The notes beneath the pieces are model-generated. The model was given only the letters and a program-made list of their open reading frames with translations. It had not been told where the DNA came from and ran no database searches. A DNA stretch of 64,000 nucleotides from Lyophyllum atratum (Eukaryota > Basidiomycota > Agaricomycetes > Agaricales > Lyophyllaceae): assembly GCA_014905825.1 (NCBI GenBank), contig JACGCN010000013.1, positions 558,001 to 622,000 on the forward strand, read 5' to 3'. Below, one piece after another: positions 22,263-33,033 of the stretch. Each line of letters opens with the position of its first letter. Positions within the stretch are counted from its first letter, which is position 1. A program made the translations under genes and the position numbers.

Positions 22263-22859
22263 ATGTCACAAGAGGCAGAAGATGTCAAACCGAAGCTCAA
22301 CCTGAGTATCAATTACGAGCAGACCCGTTCGTGATTTTCGCGGCGATATAGGAAGGCATATGCTGACTGGGGTCTTTGGGGCGTCTTTTCTATGATAGAA
22401 ATAACGGTGAAAGTGAAAGCCAATATGAAATTCGCGAAGATCTTCACCGCCGCTGAAGTGAGTTCACCTTAACCTTATTATGGTTTCGACCACTCACATC
22501 GATGATCACCTTGCCTGTGTAGACACGCTTTGAAAAAGAACCAGGCTAGTGCTCGCAAGCTCCTTCAAGTGTAAACGCAATCTATCTAATCACGGCTTCG
22601 TCGACTTTCTGCATTCCAGGCACGTTCAAATTTACATACGAAGGAAACCGTGTACAAGCAGACGACACGCCTGCAGGGGTGAGCCTCGACGGCTATCTCG
22701 ACGCGCTTATTACTGACCTTCGTTTTAGCTGGGCATGGAGGATGGTGATCAGATAGATGCATTTTTACAACAGGTGAGCATCCCCAGACCTCCTTCCCTG
22801 AACTCTCCTAAATTCCACTTACCCAGGTTGGAGGATATTGGCCTAATCGGAATTCATGA
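22263..22859 (+). CDS. SMT3: SUMO (Smt3) small ubiquitin-like modifier
   Basis: 93-residue precursor in six exons: 22263-22326, 22399-22457, 22523-22544, 22620-22678, 22729-22773 and 22827-22859; the lengths sum to 282 nt and stay in frame. Motifs: VKPKLNLSINYEQ, ITVKVKANMKFAKIFTAAE, RFEKEPGTFKFTYEGNRV, then DDTPAGLGMEDGDQIDAF and QQVGG. The C-terminal GG is followed by YWPNRNS, which a Ulp-type protease would remove to give the conjugatable form. SUMO is attached to lysines of nuclear and other proteins through the Aos1/Uba2 and Ubc9 pathway. Intron 3 (22545-22619) starts with GC (gctagt) rather than GT; no GT choice keeps the conserved KEPGTFKF. First Met chosen. The only housekeeping gene among its neighbours. 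Confidence 0.92.
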
Positions 22860-23073
22860 TGCTATCCTATCTTCGCTCGCACATCATACACCCTGTATAA
22901 TATCTACCTATTTATTCCCCTCTTGTTCCGGAGTTCTTTGGTGCGCGCAGTTTATTCGCGTGTGTTTCATTTTCATCAAGAGTGTTGCACTTCATCCTTG
23001 CCAAGACTAAACGTAACTCTAACAACAGATGCTTTTTGAACAGCCTTAGCCCTCCCGCAACTCACATTGGATA

Positions 23074-24531
23074 TCAGATCTGTAAAACATAAATGTCGTC
23101 GATGAAGGTCCATGCCGGAGCCTGTCCTCCGCGGAATGCAACCACATCGCCTCCGACTGCATCCACGTCAACACGATAGTACTTCCATGGGCTATACCCA
23201 TCCCTGATAGTGCTCACTACCTCCCCATTCCAGAGAACCTCCACAACCGAATCCGCCTCCAACTCCGGCCCGCTGTACACACTCGCCAAGAAGAACATGA
23301 TACTATACCGAACCCCTCTCGTCGTGTTGATGCGACCGCGTGGCGCCATCGTTCCAGGGAGCGCATCCTGCCCAGTAGCAGAACCAAGCAGTCCGACGCT
23401 GTGCCCTGCATGGGCGTATGGGGCATAATGGAAGATCGTCGCATCCAGGTATCCACCCTTGGGGTTGGATCCTTGCCATGGCCCATAACCCTCGGTGAAG
23501 CAGAATTCAGAGCAATCAGCGTAGCCCTCGAACCCGGCGTCGAAGTAGGCATTCCGCCTGTGGTATCCGCGCGAATACGTGACTTTGAGGTCACCTTGCC
23601 CTGTGTTAACGGCGGTGTCGGAGCCAGTTGTGATGTAATACTGTTGGGAGGGTGAGTATGCTGCTCCGATATCAATAGGAGGTGAATAGCTAACTATGGA
23701 GCACGTATAGGTTGTTGGGATGCCATTAACCACCGCTCTCCAGATATTGATGAACTGGCATGCTCCGCCTATCGGGTCTACACCTCGGCTGTTGCAGAGG
23801 TCTGCACAGGCCTGCACATTGTATTTGTTCAGGAAAGCGAATCCCATGTGCTGTTTCGTCCAGTGTCAAATGTCTTCTACAGACGAAGCGGCGGCAGCAG
23901 CGTACCCCTGAGGCATTATTTGCCGCATCAAGAGGGCCGAAATCTATTTAGTACCCAGCGGGGACAGGTGGAACTGTCAGGGGTCTTGCAGCCCATCCAC
24001 TGCTTTGCTGAATATACATCAAGCCAGCGGGAGGCGCCTCTGATTGTTGCCCGCCTCTGTTCGTCTTTGCTTCCGGCCCGTGGATCTCAGCATATACGAC
24101 ACACTTCAGGTTCGACTTTTCGCTGAACACGAAGTCGAGCAGCTCGTTGTACTCATAGCACAGGTTCGCGAAGACTGTTCCACGTTTCGTGCGTCAGTAC
24201 TACCTTGCTACACGCGTCAAAATACGAGAGATGGGCGTACCACAGGTTTGAACACTGTCACAGAAATCAAGACAAGCGTCGACGTTGCATGTCGCGTTAG
24301 ACACGACCGTGTATGTGAGGTACGCGACGCTTTCCACTGCCCCGTCGCGATCGGTAGGACCCACCCCCGTCCCAGCAAAAACCTGATCATAAACCGAGTG
24401 TGCGTGTTTCCCGACCCACTGGCATGTCGTCGCCGTCATGAGCTGCCACCATGCTGTGTCCGGGCCGTTTGGAAGCAGCTACGCGAGCAATGCCCCCAGA
24501 CCCGGCTTCCGTGAGCTCGACCGCTTCATGG
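23074..24531 (-). pseudogene. Fruit-body-specific protein-like gene, 5' truncated with an in-frame stop
   Basis: Minus-strand exons encode blocks of the mushroom fruit-body-specific protein A/D type: AWWQLMTATTCQWVG, VYDQVFAGTGVGPTDRDGA, SNATCNVDACLDFCDSV, FANLCYEYNELLDFVFSEK, GLMYIQQSSGWAA, GPLDAANNASG, MGFAFLNKYNVQACADLC, DPIGGACQFINIWRAVVNG, LKVTYSRGYHRRN and WTFIDDIYVLQI (stop 23074). Introns near 24238-24174, 23900-23846 and 23695-23645 splice cleanly. Two defects: codon 23950-23948 is TAA between VPAGY and IDFGPLDAA, where the family frame should continue, and a TAG (about 24480) precedes LLPNGPDTAWWQ with no signal peptide upstream. The 5' end meets the duplicated block starting near 24545. 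Such proteins are secreted and abundant in fruit bodies; their role is unclear. Probably non-functional. Confidence 0.7.
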
Positions 24532-24544
24532 CTCGGAGTTGTGC

Positions 24545-26280
24545 ATACACGCCGCGACACTACTAGTACATATCCGAGAAGACTTTACAAGGCAGCCGAA
24601 GGTATGGATACACGATGACAAACGGTTTCGATGACAAACAATGTCGTACAAGAGGACAGGCGGTTGTGACAGTACTACTTCAACTTAAGGAGCGTCTTCC
24701 ACACGGACATATTCCGCTGTCTTAACGAGCTTAAACAGCTGGCCAGGCGAGAAAGGAAAGATATCCTCGCCGCTGTTTTCAAACTGAACGTCGAAATGGC
24801 ACGACCCCCGAGCGGTGGTAACGTAGTCTCTAACAAAAAACACGCCATTCTCGGCCACGTGGGGGTTGTCCTCCAATTTATTGATGAAGCCGACGCCGAC
24901 CAGGGTTCGGGGGTTGTCCCGCCACTCCTGGAGCGCCCCTGGGGTCACTGGCTGGGCGTGCCGGCGCATGTCGGCGGGGATGAGCTCCGTGGGTTGAGGG
25001 GTCTCGTTCAAAGAGGCTCCCTGTTCCACGCGGACGTATTCCGCTGTCTCAATGAGCTCAAACACATCGTCAGGCGAGAAAGGAAAGATATCCTCGCCGC
25101 TGTCTTCAAACTGAACGTCGAAATGACGCGACCCCCGCGTCGTGGAAACGAAGTCTCTAACAAAAAACACGCCATTCTCGGCCACGTGGGGGTTGTCCTC
25201 CGATTTGTTGATGAAGCCGACGCCGACCAGAGTTTGGGGGTTGTCCCGCCACTCCTGGAGCGCCCTCGGGGTCACTGGATGGGCGTGCTTGCGCATGTCG
25301 GCGGGGATGAGCTCGATATCGGGTTTGGGAGTCTCGTTCGAAGAGAATCCCTGCCAATCGGGAGGAGTTAGTATACTGGCATAAACGAGATCGTAAGAAT
25401 AAGGCAAACCGAAAGCGAAGCGAGCAGCTTACCGAGCATGCCGTTCCGTAGCTATCTTGACGACTTTGAGGCCCTCCGCCTCTGACCTGGTAGGATGGTT
25501 GAGAATGTGTTGCTCCATAAGCAGAACATAATTTGCCGCGTATGTGGCGAGTAAGACGCGGCTGCGGATGGTAGGTGTCAAGGTGAGCAATCATATGGAT
25601 GGGAAAAAGACACGACATGGACGCACTCGTCAAACGACCTCGGCTTTTTCTCGCACTTCCGAGCCAAATCCTCGAGCGTAGCGTCAACGTCTGCGTACGT
25701 GCACCGCCCGATGGGTTTCTTTTCCTGCTGTTCTAGAGCCAATGTCCCCTGGGCTCGGGCGTGGGCTGCATTAATTTCGGCAGGATCGTGCTTCATAGCG
25801 TCGTTCTGTTGCTGCGCAAGCAGCAAGTAGTGGACGTACTTGCTGGCATAGAGGTCGAGTTCCTCAGGGGTGAATGGGACGCGTGGGGGAGGGTCATACA
25901 AGGACTTGCGAGCATATTCGGAGATGGTAAGACTTGGGTCATCGTACCAATTACTGTGGGATTGACTGGAGACGGAAGAGGACATTGCGCGGGGAACGTT
26001 GTGAACGTTGGACAGAGGGGTCGGAGCGCCTTATATAGGTTGGACCCAAGGGTGGCCACTGTGGCCACGACTCGGAGGTGTGTGTGATCGATCTGATCCC
26101 CCATCGTTACGGTGCCGAACTGTTGTTCACTGAATAAGTCAGTCGTCTCATACATTTACGAGCGCTTGGACAAGTTTTGCTCTAGAGGAAGAGGAGAACA
26201 AGAGGAACGGCCAAAAAGAAGGCCGAACAATAAGTCGGTGGAAAGAATTCGAGGATGGTGAGAGGATGCGATATTGTCGA
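24545..26280 (-). repeat. Segmental duplication block 1 (unknown gene with promoter)
   Basis: Direct duplicate of about 27883-29290: 3' flank (gcgacactac...gagaagacttta), whole three-exon gene, and ~300 bp of promoter including gcgcggggaacgttgtgaac, ggtcggagcgcctt, tatataggttgg and cggtgccgaactgttgt. Block 1 carries an extra internal repeat of the last coding module. Confidence 0.85.
24685..25985 (-). CDS. Unknown protein P1, 397 aa, duplicated C-terminal module
   Basis: Not recognised. Three exons: 25985-25612, 25561-25433 and 25375-24685 (1194 nt, in frame). Exon 1: MSSSVSSQSHSNWYDD, VPFTPEELDLYASKYVHYL, and CTYADVDATLEDLARKC; exon 2: LLATYAANYVLLMEQH. Exon 3 holds a ~105-residue module twice in tandem: (P)xELIPADMR, PVTP-ALQEWRDNP, LVGVGFIN, AENGVFFVRD, RGSRHFDVQFE, GEDIFPFSP and AEYVRVE. 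Acidic and aromatic, with no signal peptide and no membrane helix, so probably cytosolic or nuclear. A reading that starts MPYSYDLVYA lies inside intron 2 and is not coding. The paralogue at 28022-29001 has one module. A TATA-like tatatagg lies at about 26031-26038, some 50 bp before the start. Confidence 0.75.
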
Positions 26281-26500
26281 GTCTCGAGTCTCGACAAGTT
26301 GTCCCCGACTCCGCTCGAATTGTCGCATGGATGCGTCCGATGTCGATCACTGGATCAACTACAGAATCCCTAGTCTATCCTTCAATGCGGGTTCAATACA
26401 CTCCACAAGAGAAATTCACAGCATGGAAAGCATCGAATGAATCCTTGATGGGGGAGAAGGTCAAGAGAAGGTGCAGCTGTTAGATCTGCCGAAGAAGGCC
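25986..26500. promoter_or_regulatory. Duplicated promoter region of P1
   Basis: The first ~300 bp are shared with the promoter of P2 (29002-29300). Conserved blocks: gcgcggggaacgttgtgaac just before the ATG, tatatagg, gtgtgtgatcgatctg, cggtgccgaactgttgt and agaggaagaggagaacaaga. Conservation outside the coding region may only reflect recent duplication. Confidence 0.45.
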
Positions 26501-27880
26501 GAAGATGATTTCTCTCTGGGGTAATGATGCTAAGCATACTTGCCTTACTCCTCTGCGATTTTGGAAAGCCTCCAGGAATTTTCTCACTGCTTTGGCGGAT
26601 GGCTACAAGAAGCATTACGAATTCTACCCCAGTTGGAAGATCTCGAGGAGTCATACCCTCTCTGATATTCTCTTGAGCTGCGGGCGCGTAGGAACATCTC
26701 ATCGATGTCTTATTTGATTTGGGCGTTTACGCCCTTGAGGTTACTCTTCTCAAGAGAGCACAGGAATCGGCTGCTCTGCTTGCGTCGTCTTCTCGTCGGG
26801 GTCCTGGTGCTGCCAAAGTCCCTCGCCCGTCCTTTCGGTCAGACGTCGTGACTCGTCTCGCGAAGGAGGTTCCTCGGATACATTTTTTCGAGACTCGGGT
26901 CCTTCATGTATGATCTGCGGGAGGAGGACACCGCTACCGCGAGCATCCAACCGCCATCACTTCCTTTGAGGATGTGAAACCCCTTTTCTCTCGACTTAGC
27001 ATCGGACAACATCATCTAGGCTATTAAGGTGTTTTCAAGGATCCTCACTCAAGTGACTTTGTACCCTTTGGTACCATCTGGAACCTCGCACGTCTCTGTG
27101 ACGGTCGACACGGAGGAGATTCTCTCCATGCGTGCAGCCTGTGTGGGGCAGACCATCCAGCCCTCGAGAGACATGCCTCTTGCGCACGGGTCACTGATGG
27201 TCGCATCCTGATCTGTCTACCCTTCACTCCTTGCTTGACCACAGTCCTTTGCCGTATCATGATCTTTCCGAGGCCATTCATATTCGTCTCCGCCCCTCCT
27301 CATGCATCCCCTCACGATGTCGAGCTCTTTGAGCGCGTCGTCCATTCCCTGCAGTGTAGACGGCTTCTGCACCCTACTTGAAAAACATAATCTCTCCTCC
27401 TTGTATCCTCACCTAATCACTAACCTCACGCATGGGTTTCCTCTCGGCACTCTCCCGCTCCTCACTGAATCCATCGTCATACAAAAAGCATCCTTCCGTT
27501 GACCATGTCCCTTCGGTCGTGCAGGAATGTATTGATACCGAGATTGCTGCAGGCCGCATGTCGGGGCGTTTCTTGCTCGCTGACGTCGAGCGCAGTCTTC
27601 GGGGCCCTATATAGTATATACTGTTCTCCTTATCTTGTCTCAGAGCAGCATTTGGGTCCCGTCTTGCCTCCCAAATATCGTGTTTGCTACAATCTCTTAA
27701 AACGGGATTCGGTTTCAGGCATGCCGTCTGTCAATAGTTTAATCTCCAAAGACGAGTTGCCTACTCGATTTGATATGGCGTTTAAAGTTGCTGAAGCGGT
27801 GAGTTACTTGATGCTTCTTACCACCGCCCAGTCCCCATTCTCCACTGTTTACTCTATACTCTCTACCCTCTACTCCACAT
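26500..27880 (+). mobile_element. Decayed retroelement fragment
   Basis: Plus-strand remains of a gag/pol-like open frame, spread over all three frames. 26505-26700 resembles the capsid-side segment; at about 27120-27190 HACSLCGADHPALERHA looks like a zinc knuckle remnant. From 27300, FCTLLEKHNLSSLYPHLI-NLTHGF, then (other frame) VQECIDTEIAAGRMSG and LADVERSLRGPI, then PSVNSLISKDELPTRFDM and FKVAEA resemble the segment just before the reverse transcriptase of basidiomycete elements. At least two frameshifts and stops; no terminal repeats and no RT catalytic motif were found, so it is truncated. It sits exactly between duplication blocks 1 and 2. Confidence 0.6.
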
Positions 27881-27882
27881 GT

Positions 27883-29290
27883 CGCGACACTACATATTCG
27901 AATTTCGAGAAGACTTTATATTGACTTTACAAAGCAGCAGGCGGTATGGATACATGATGACAGACGGGTTCGATGACAAACGAGTCCGTACAAGAGAAGA
28001 GCCTGGTTGTCAGAATACTACTCAAGGAGCGTCTTCCACGCGGACGTATTCCGCTTTCTGAATGAGCTCAAACAGCTCGTCAGGCGAGAAAGGAAAGATA
28101 TCCTCGCTGCTGTTTTCAAACTGAACGTCGAAATGACGCGACCCCCGCGCGGTGGTAACATAGTCTCTAACAAAAAACACGCTATTCTCAGCCTCGTAGT
28201 GGTTGTCCGACGATGTGTTGATGAAGCCGACGCCGACCAGGGATGGGAGGTCGGCCCGCCACACCTGGAGCTGATCGTCGGTCACTGGCTGGGCGCTATC
28301 ACGCAACTGGGCAGGGATGAGCTCGATGGGTTGAGGAGTGTTGTTGAAAGAGGCTCCCTGCCAATTGCCGGGAGTTTGCAGCGTACTGCCGTAAACGAGG
28401 TCGTAAGAATAAGGCAAATCGAAAGCGAAGCGAGCAGCTTACCTAGCAAGCCGTTCCTTAGCCATCCTGATGACTGTGAGGGCATCCGCCTCAAACCTGG
28501 TAGGATGGCGGAGAACGTGCTCCTTCATAAGCAGGACGTAATTCGCCGCGTATGTCGTGAGTAAGATGCGGCTGCGCATACGAGTAGTAGGTGAGCAATC
28601 GTATGGATGGGGAAACGACACGACTGCACGCACTCCTCCAACGACCTCGGCGTTCTCTTGCACTTTAGAGCCAAATCGTCGAGCGTAGCGTCGATGTCCG
28701 CGTAGGTGTACAGCTCAAGGGCTTTCTTATTCGTCTGTTCTAGAGCCATTGTCTCCATGGCCCGGGCGTAGGCCGCAGGAATTGCGGCAAGATCATGCGC
28801 CATAGCGTCGTCCTGTTCCCGCGCAAGCTGCGAGTAGTGGACGTACTTGCTGACATAGTCTTCGAGTTCCTCAGGCGTGAATCGGACGCGTGGGCGAGGG
28901 TCATCCAAGGCCTTGCGATCGTATTGAATGATGGTCAGATTTGCGGAGTCATCGTACCAATTAGTATTGCGGTGGGATCGACTGGAGACGGAAGAGGTCA
29001 TTGCGCGGGGAACGTTGTGAACGTTAGCCAGAGGGGTCGGAGCGCCTTGTAATTATATTATATAGGTTGGACCGAGGGGTGGCCACGACTCGAAGGTGTG
29101 TGTGATCGATCTGGTGTGTTACGGTGCCGAACTGTTGTGTACGTACTGAACATAATGGGACCTCAATAAGTCGGTCGTCTCCGACATCCACGAGCGCTTG
29201 AACAAGGTTTAGCTGTAGAGGAAGAGGAGAACAAGAGGGAAAGCCGGATAACGCCAAGTAAGAAAGTATTCGAGGATGGTGAGAGAATGC
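27883..29290 (-). repeat. Segmental duplication block 2
   Basis: Counterpart of block 1 (24545-26280), same orientation. It begins at gcgacactacatattcg, directly after the retroelement remains. Confidence 0.85.
28022..29001 (-). CDS. Unknown protein P2, 290 aa, paralogue of P1
   Basis: Not recognised. Exons 29001-28622, 28571-28443 and 28385-28022 (873 nt, in frame); the middle exon has the same 129 nt length as in P1. Shared with P1: MxSSVSSxSH N-terminus, NWYDD, RFTPEELEDYVSKYVHY, YTYADIDATLDDLALKC, LTTYAANYVLLMKEH and one C-terminal module (ELIPAQLR, SLVGVGFIN, RGSRHFDVQFE, EDIFPFSPDELFEL, AEYVRVEDAP). P1 and P2 differ at many positions but both frames and all splice sites are kept, which suggests both are under selection or the copy is young. 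Function unknown. Confidence 0.75.
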
Positions 29291-29584
29291 CAACCATGAA
29301 TTGTTCCACTCATCATGCACCCAACGTCGATCACTGGATTTACTTCAGAATCACTATCCCATCCTCCAGTTCTGGTCCAATACACTCCGCAAAAGATATC
29401 TTCGCAGCTGCATGCTGAATGGAAAGCATAGATCTGACACTCTCCCTAGACTTTGCCTCGCGGGATACATCGTCCTCTATCAAATCTATCACCTCTTCCA
29501 GGACGCATTAGTGCCAATCGACACACACCGCTGTCGACCGTCGTCAATGCCTTTTCCCCGTTTTCCGCAAGTTCAAGAGTCAAA
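29002..29584. other. Intergenic: promoter of P2 and 3' side of CHR gene
   Basis: About 29002-29290 is the duplicated promoter (TATA-like attatatagg at about 29057-29066). The remainder up to 29584 shows nothing recognisable. Confidence 0.5.
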
Positions 29585-31533
29585 TTAGTATAACAGGATA
29601 TTCAAGTCCCATTTCCGACACATACACTTGCCTCGTTCTCCGTGAATCCACGACGCGAAGAGCACGATAATACGGGTCGGGGAGGCAGTCGTGTTTGACC
29701 ACGTCTCTCGCAGACTAGCTCCTGCACCTTCCAAATCGAACAGCACCTCCAAGGGCGTTGAGTCGGGACGTTGGTCATGTACGTAGGCATCTCTCTTCGC
29801 CAAACGACGACGTGAGAGGCTAAAAACCGAGGCTACAGTGCTAAAACGTATGTGCTCTTCGCGTATGCAGGCCTCAACCTCCCAAACGCCTTCCCACAGC
29901 CCCCACCACCCCACCCCCGCCACCCCCCCCACCAAAATCGCCACAGGCGGCATCACCCCACCCCACTCCACCCCCGCAAACGTCCCCGCCGCCACCACCA
30001 CCCACCACCCCTCCCCCCCCAAACTCCCCCCCCTCTCCCTCCCAGGCGCCAGGTACCCAATCTCCCACAGCCTGTACACGGCCGTATAGACGAGCCCGAC
30101 GGCCGCGGCGTTGACACCCCTTAGGACGCTCAGCACCGCGCGCCGTTTTCGGAGGACGCGCCAGAGGGACTGGAACCCGAGGGAGAGCCAGAGGCCTGGT
30201 GTGAAGATCCCGAGGAAGGCGAGGAGGGCGCCGAGGAATGTCGGGGCCGCTCCCCCGTTCGATGGGCCTAAGACGGCTAGAGCGCCGAGGTAGACGGCGA
30301 AGTTGAAGTTGGGCCCGGGCATGGCTTGGATGACGGCCAAGCCGAGGAGGAAGTCGCGCGGGGACACCCAGCCCGGAGCCACCACGTAGTCACGTAACAG
30401 AGGAATGACGACGGGCCCCCCGCCGAAGATGATCGTGCCCGCGAGGAACATGTTCGTGAAGAGGGAGAGGAGGCGCGGGGCGGGGTGGAGCGCGCTCCGC
30501 AGGGAGATGAACGCCGCGAATACGAGGAAGAATGTGAGGAGGAGGGAGAGGCCGAATTTGATGGGAATGGAGTGCGCGGATATGTCGATTTGGGAGGGCT
30601 GGATGGTGGGGGGTGTTGGTTCTTCGATGGGAGGAGAGGGTGTGGTGGTGGGCCTCCTATGAACGACTTGGTTTGCTCCAGCCTCGGGTGCAGCAACAGG
30701 CTTCATGTCCTCCATCGGAACCTCCCCGTTTTCCGCACCAGCTTCCAGCTCCGGACCTGCCCGCCGTCTTCCTCCGCTCCGGCTCCTTTTCCAACCCAAA
30801 TACCACCCCCTCCCCACCAAATCCCAAGCCGCAGTAACACACCCCCCACCCACAAGCAACACCGGAAAATACCACAACGCACTATAACACACCCCCGCAC
30901 ACCCCCCAAACACCACCAAGAACCGCGTAAGCCCGTCCGTCACCGCTTTCCTCGCCAGCTGCACCGCCGCCAACGCAATCAAGCCCACCGTCGCCGCATT
31001 CAAGCCAGAGAGTAGGGCATACGCGGGGCCGGGGAGTGTTTCACGGATGTGCTGTATGCCGAGGGAGAAGGCGTACATGGAGAGGGCGGAGGGGAGGGAC
31101 CAGAGGAGGAAGACGAGGAGGGCGGGGAGGAGGCCGGCGTGGATTTGGGTTATGTTGAAGAGCATCTTGGTGGAGCCTGGGCCGGGGAAGGCTTGGCATA
31201 CTGCGAAGAGCTCTTGGTACTGAACGGGCATACATCGTTTAGATTTTATTGTAGAAGAGAAGGAAGGGGAGGTAGACTCACGGTTTGTTCGTCGATCCAG
31301 GGGGTCTGCCCAAGACCATCTACGAAGCGCCGGTGGAAGATCTGGAAGTGGACGGGTGGGCCGCCGAAGGAGGTGAAGCCGAGGTCGTAGGTGCGCAGGA
31401 AGACATCTAGTAGGCGGGCTGGGAGAGCGGATGTGTTGGGTTCGTAGGGTAAACGTCCTGGTGTGGGGTGGTGTATGTGGGTTGAGTGGCGGAGGCGCTG
31501 CCAGGCGGATGTTAGGAGGGAGTTGGAGGGCAT
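29585..31533 (-). CDS. chrA: CHR-family chromate-type ion transporter
   Basis: About 628 aa membrane protein in two exons, 31533-31282 and 31219-29585, split by a 62 nt intron (gtgagtc...ttcag). It has the two-fold CHR layout. N-half: LGFTSFGGPPVHFQIF and CQAFPGPGSTKMLFNI; C-half: IIFGGGPVVIPLLRDYVV, GWVSPRDFLLGLAVIQAMPG and PNFNFAVYLGALAVLG, with a hydrophilic Pro-rich linker between. CHR proteins export chromate, or in fungi sometimes import it, probably by exchange with sulfate. The start is the first Met before the N-half. The ~80 residues after WGLWEGVW are not expected for the family and may be an unspliced 3' end. The strand is very G-rich near 29870-30070. Confidence 0.85.
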
Positions 31534-31770
31534 CAGGGGGCGTTAGTTGGGTAGCTTGGTATATAAGGCTCTGTTCGCCAAGATCTTCTCGGGAGACATC
31601 AGTGCGAAAATTCCTGGAAGGAGGTGATGAAAGTGCCCTGACGCATGAATTTATGGCTATTTCGGGCGCACGCACGTTCGTCGTCATCCTCGTTGGTTCC
31701 TCAGAACTTCAAGTTTTACAGCGTGTTTTCTTGTTTTTGTATAATGTCATAAATAAAGAACCTCCCCGAC

Positions 31771-33033
31771 CTACGCAATCCCCGCCTCCACATCCCTCTT
31801 AAACTGCCTCACAATCGGCTCCATCCCCCCCTCATCAACCCCAAACCCCAACCCCACCGCATACCCATTATCAAACCTCGCCGGCCACGACGACACAATC
31901 CTCCTATTCACCTCATCATCCCTAAACCTCACCCTCCCCAGCGCCTCCTCCCCGCCCACCCTCTCCAGCGCCTCCAGCTCCTCGCGCACGGTGGCGGTGA
32001 AGCCCGGGAGACACACGACGCGGGTGTGCGGGAGGAAGAGGGAGGAGGGGACGTGTTTGGCGTGGACGAAGTTGAGGATGGTGGTTTGGGGGGAGGCGAG
32101 CCAGGAGGGGAGGGAGAGGGCGGGGGAGGAGAGGGAGTCGCCGATGGGGCAGGTGGTTGGGAGGCCTTTGAGGGGCTCGCGGATGATGCCTGGGGGGTGG
32201 GGGGGAGGGGGGGTCAGTCATGGGGTCTGGGAGGAGGGAGGGGAGGGGGAATGGATAGGGAAGGGGACGTACCGGAGATGAAGGCGGAGGTGGCGTTGGA
32301 GGGGACGCCGGGGCGGACGACGATGGTGGGGAGGCGGAGGATGCGGCCGTCGATGAAGCCGCGCCGGGTGTATTCGTTCACGAGGAGTTCGGACGTGAGC
32401 TTGCCCATGCCGTAGGCGCCTTCTGGTGTCGCGATCGTAGAGGGAGTCACGATGTCGGGCTGTTGGTTCAATATATTAGTATCCAGGTCGTAGAGAAGGA
32501 GCGGAGAGCGTACGAGGGGACCGCCGTACACGGCGAGTGATGAGGTGAAGATGAATTTGATGAGTTGACCCTCCGGCGTCTTCTGGGCGCGCGTGGTTTC
32601 GAGGAGCGAGCGGACAGAGTCGACGTTCACCTGCGTCTCTGTTAGCACCCCTGGAACGTAAACGAACGAGAAGCGACTAGTACGCACCTTGAGACCGAGG
32701 TCAAAGTTATCCTCTGAGCCACGGGACATTATCCCATGGAGGCAGTACACAGTGTCAGGTATGCCAAGCGGTGTGGTGAACAGCCCTTCGATCTGCTGCT
32801 TGTCCGTCAAGTCGGCCTTTATCGTGGCTGCCTTGACACCCTCCGGAGCCTTGGGCTCCACGATGTCGGCAAGTATGAGCTGGACGTCCGGGGTTTTAGG
32901 ATCAGCCTTCAGTGCGTGGGCGAGCTACGGTCGCCTCGTCAGAAACACTTGTGCAATAGAGTGGTAAGGAGGAAGGACGTACGAGACCGCCGAGCCAGCC
33001 TGCGGCACCTGTGATGAGGACGACGTTGGGCAT
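31771..33033 (-). CDS. denD: NAD-dependent epimerase/dehydratase, DenD (erythronate dehydrogenase)-like
   Basis: Extended short-chain dehydrogenase. N-terminus MPNVVLITGAAGWLGGL has the GxxGxxG NAD site; exon 2 continues LAHALKADPKTPDVQLILAD. Catalytic region: FIFTSSLAVYGGPL and then YGMGK (YxxxK). LRLPTIVVRPGVPSNATSAF and GIIREPLKGLPT resemble D-erythronate dehydrogenases (DenD), which oxidise C2 of a four-carbon sugar acid with NAD. Introns near 32981-32937, 32688-32634, 32516-32460 and 32275-32185 restore the frame. Stop 31771-31773. It lies next to an aldolase, a transporter and a regulator. Family membership is sure; DenD rather than a related sugar-nucleotide epimerase is likely from the motif run, the substrate is inferred. 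Confidence 0.8.

Noticed and set aside
25376..25432. Apparent protein start MPYSYDLVY in P1 (and the same in P2 at 28386-28442)
   Set aside because: These bases are an intron with canonical borders (gtaagctgctcgc...cag); removing it gives exons whose total length keeps frame in both genes.
29840..30900. Long Pro/Gly/His-rich open frames on both strands
   Set aside because: They are shadows of the G-rich CHR transporter gene; the transporter frame has clear family motifs.
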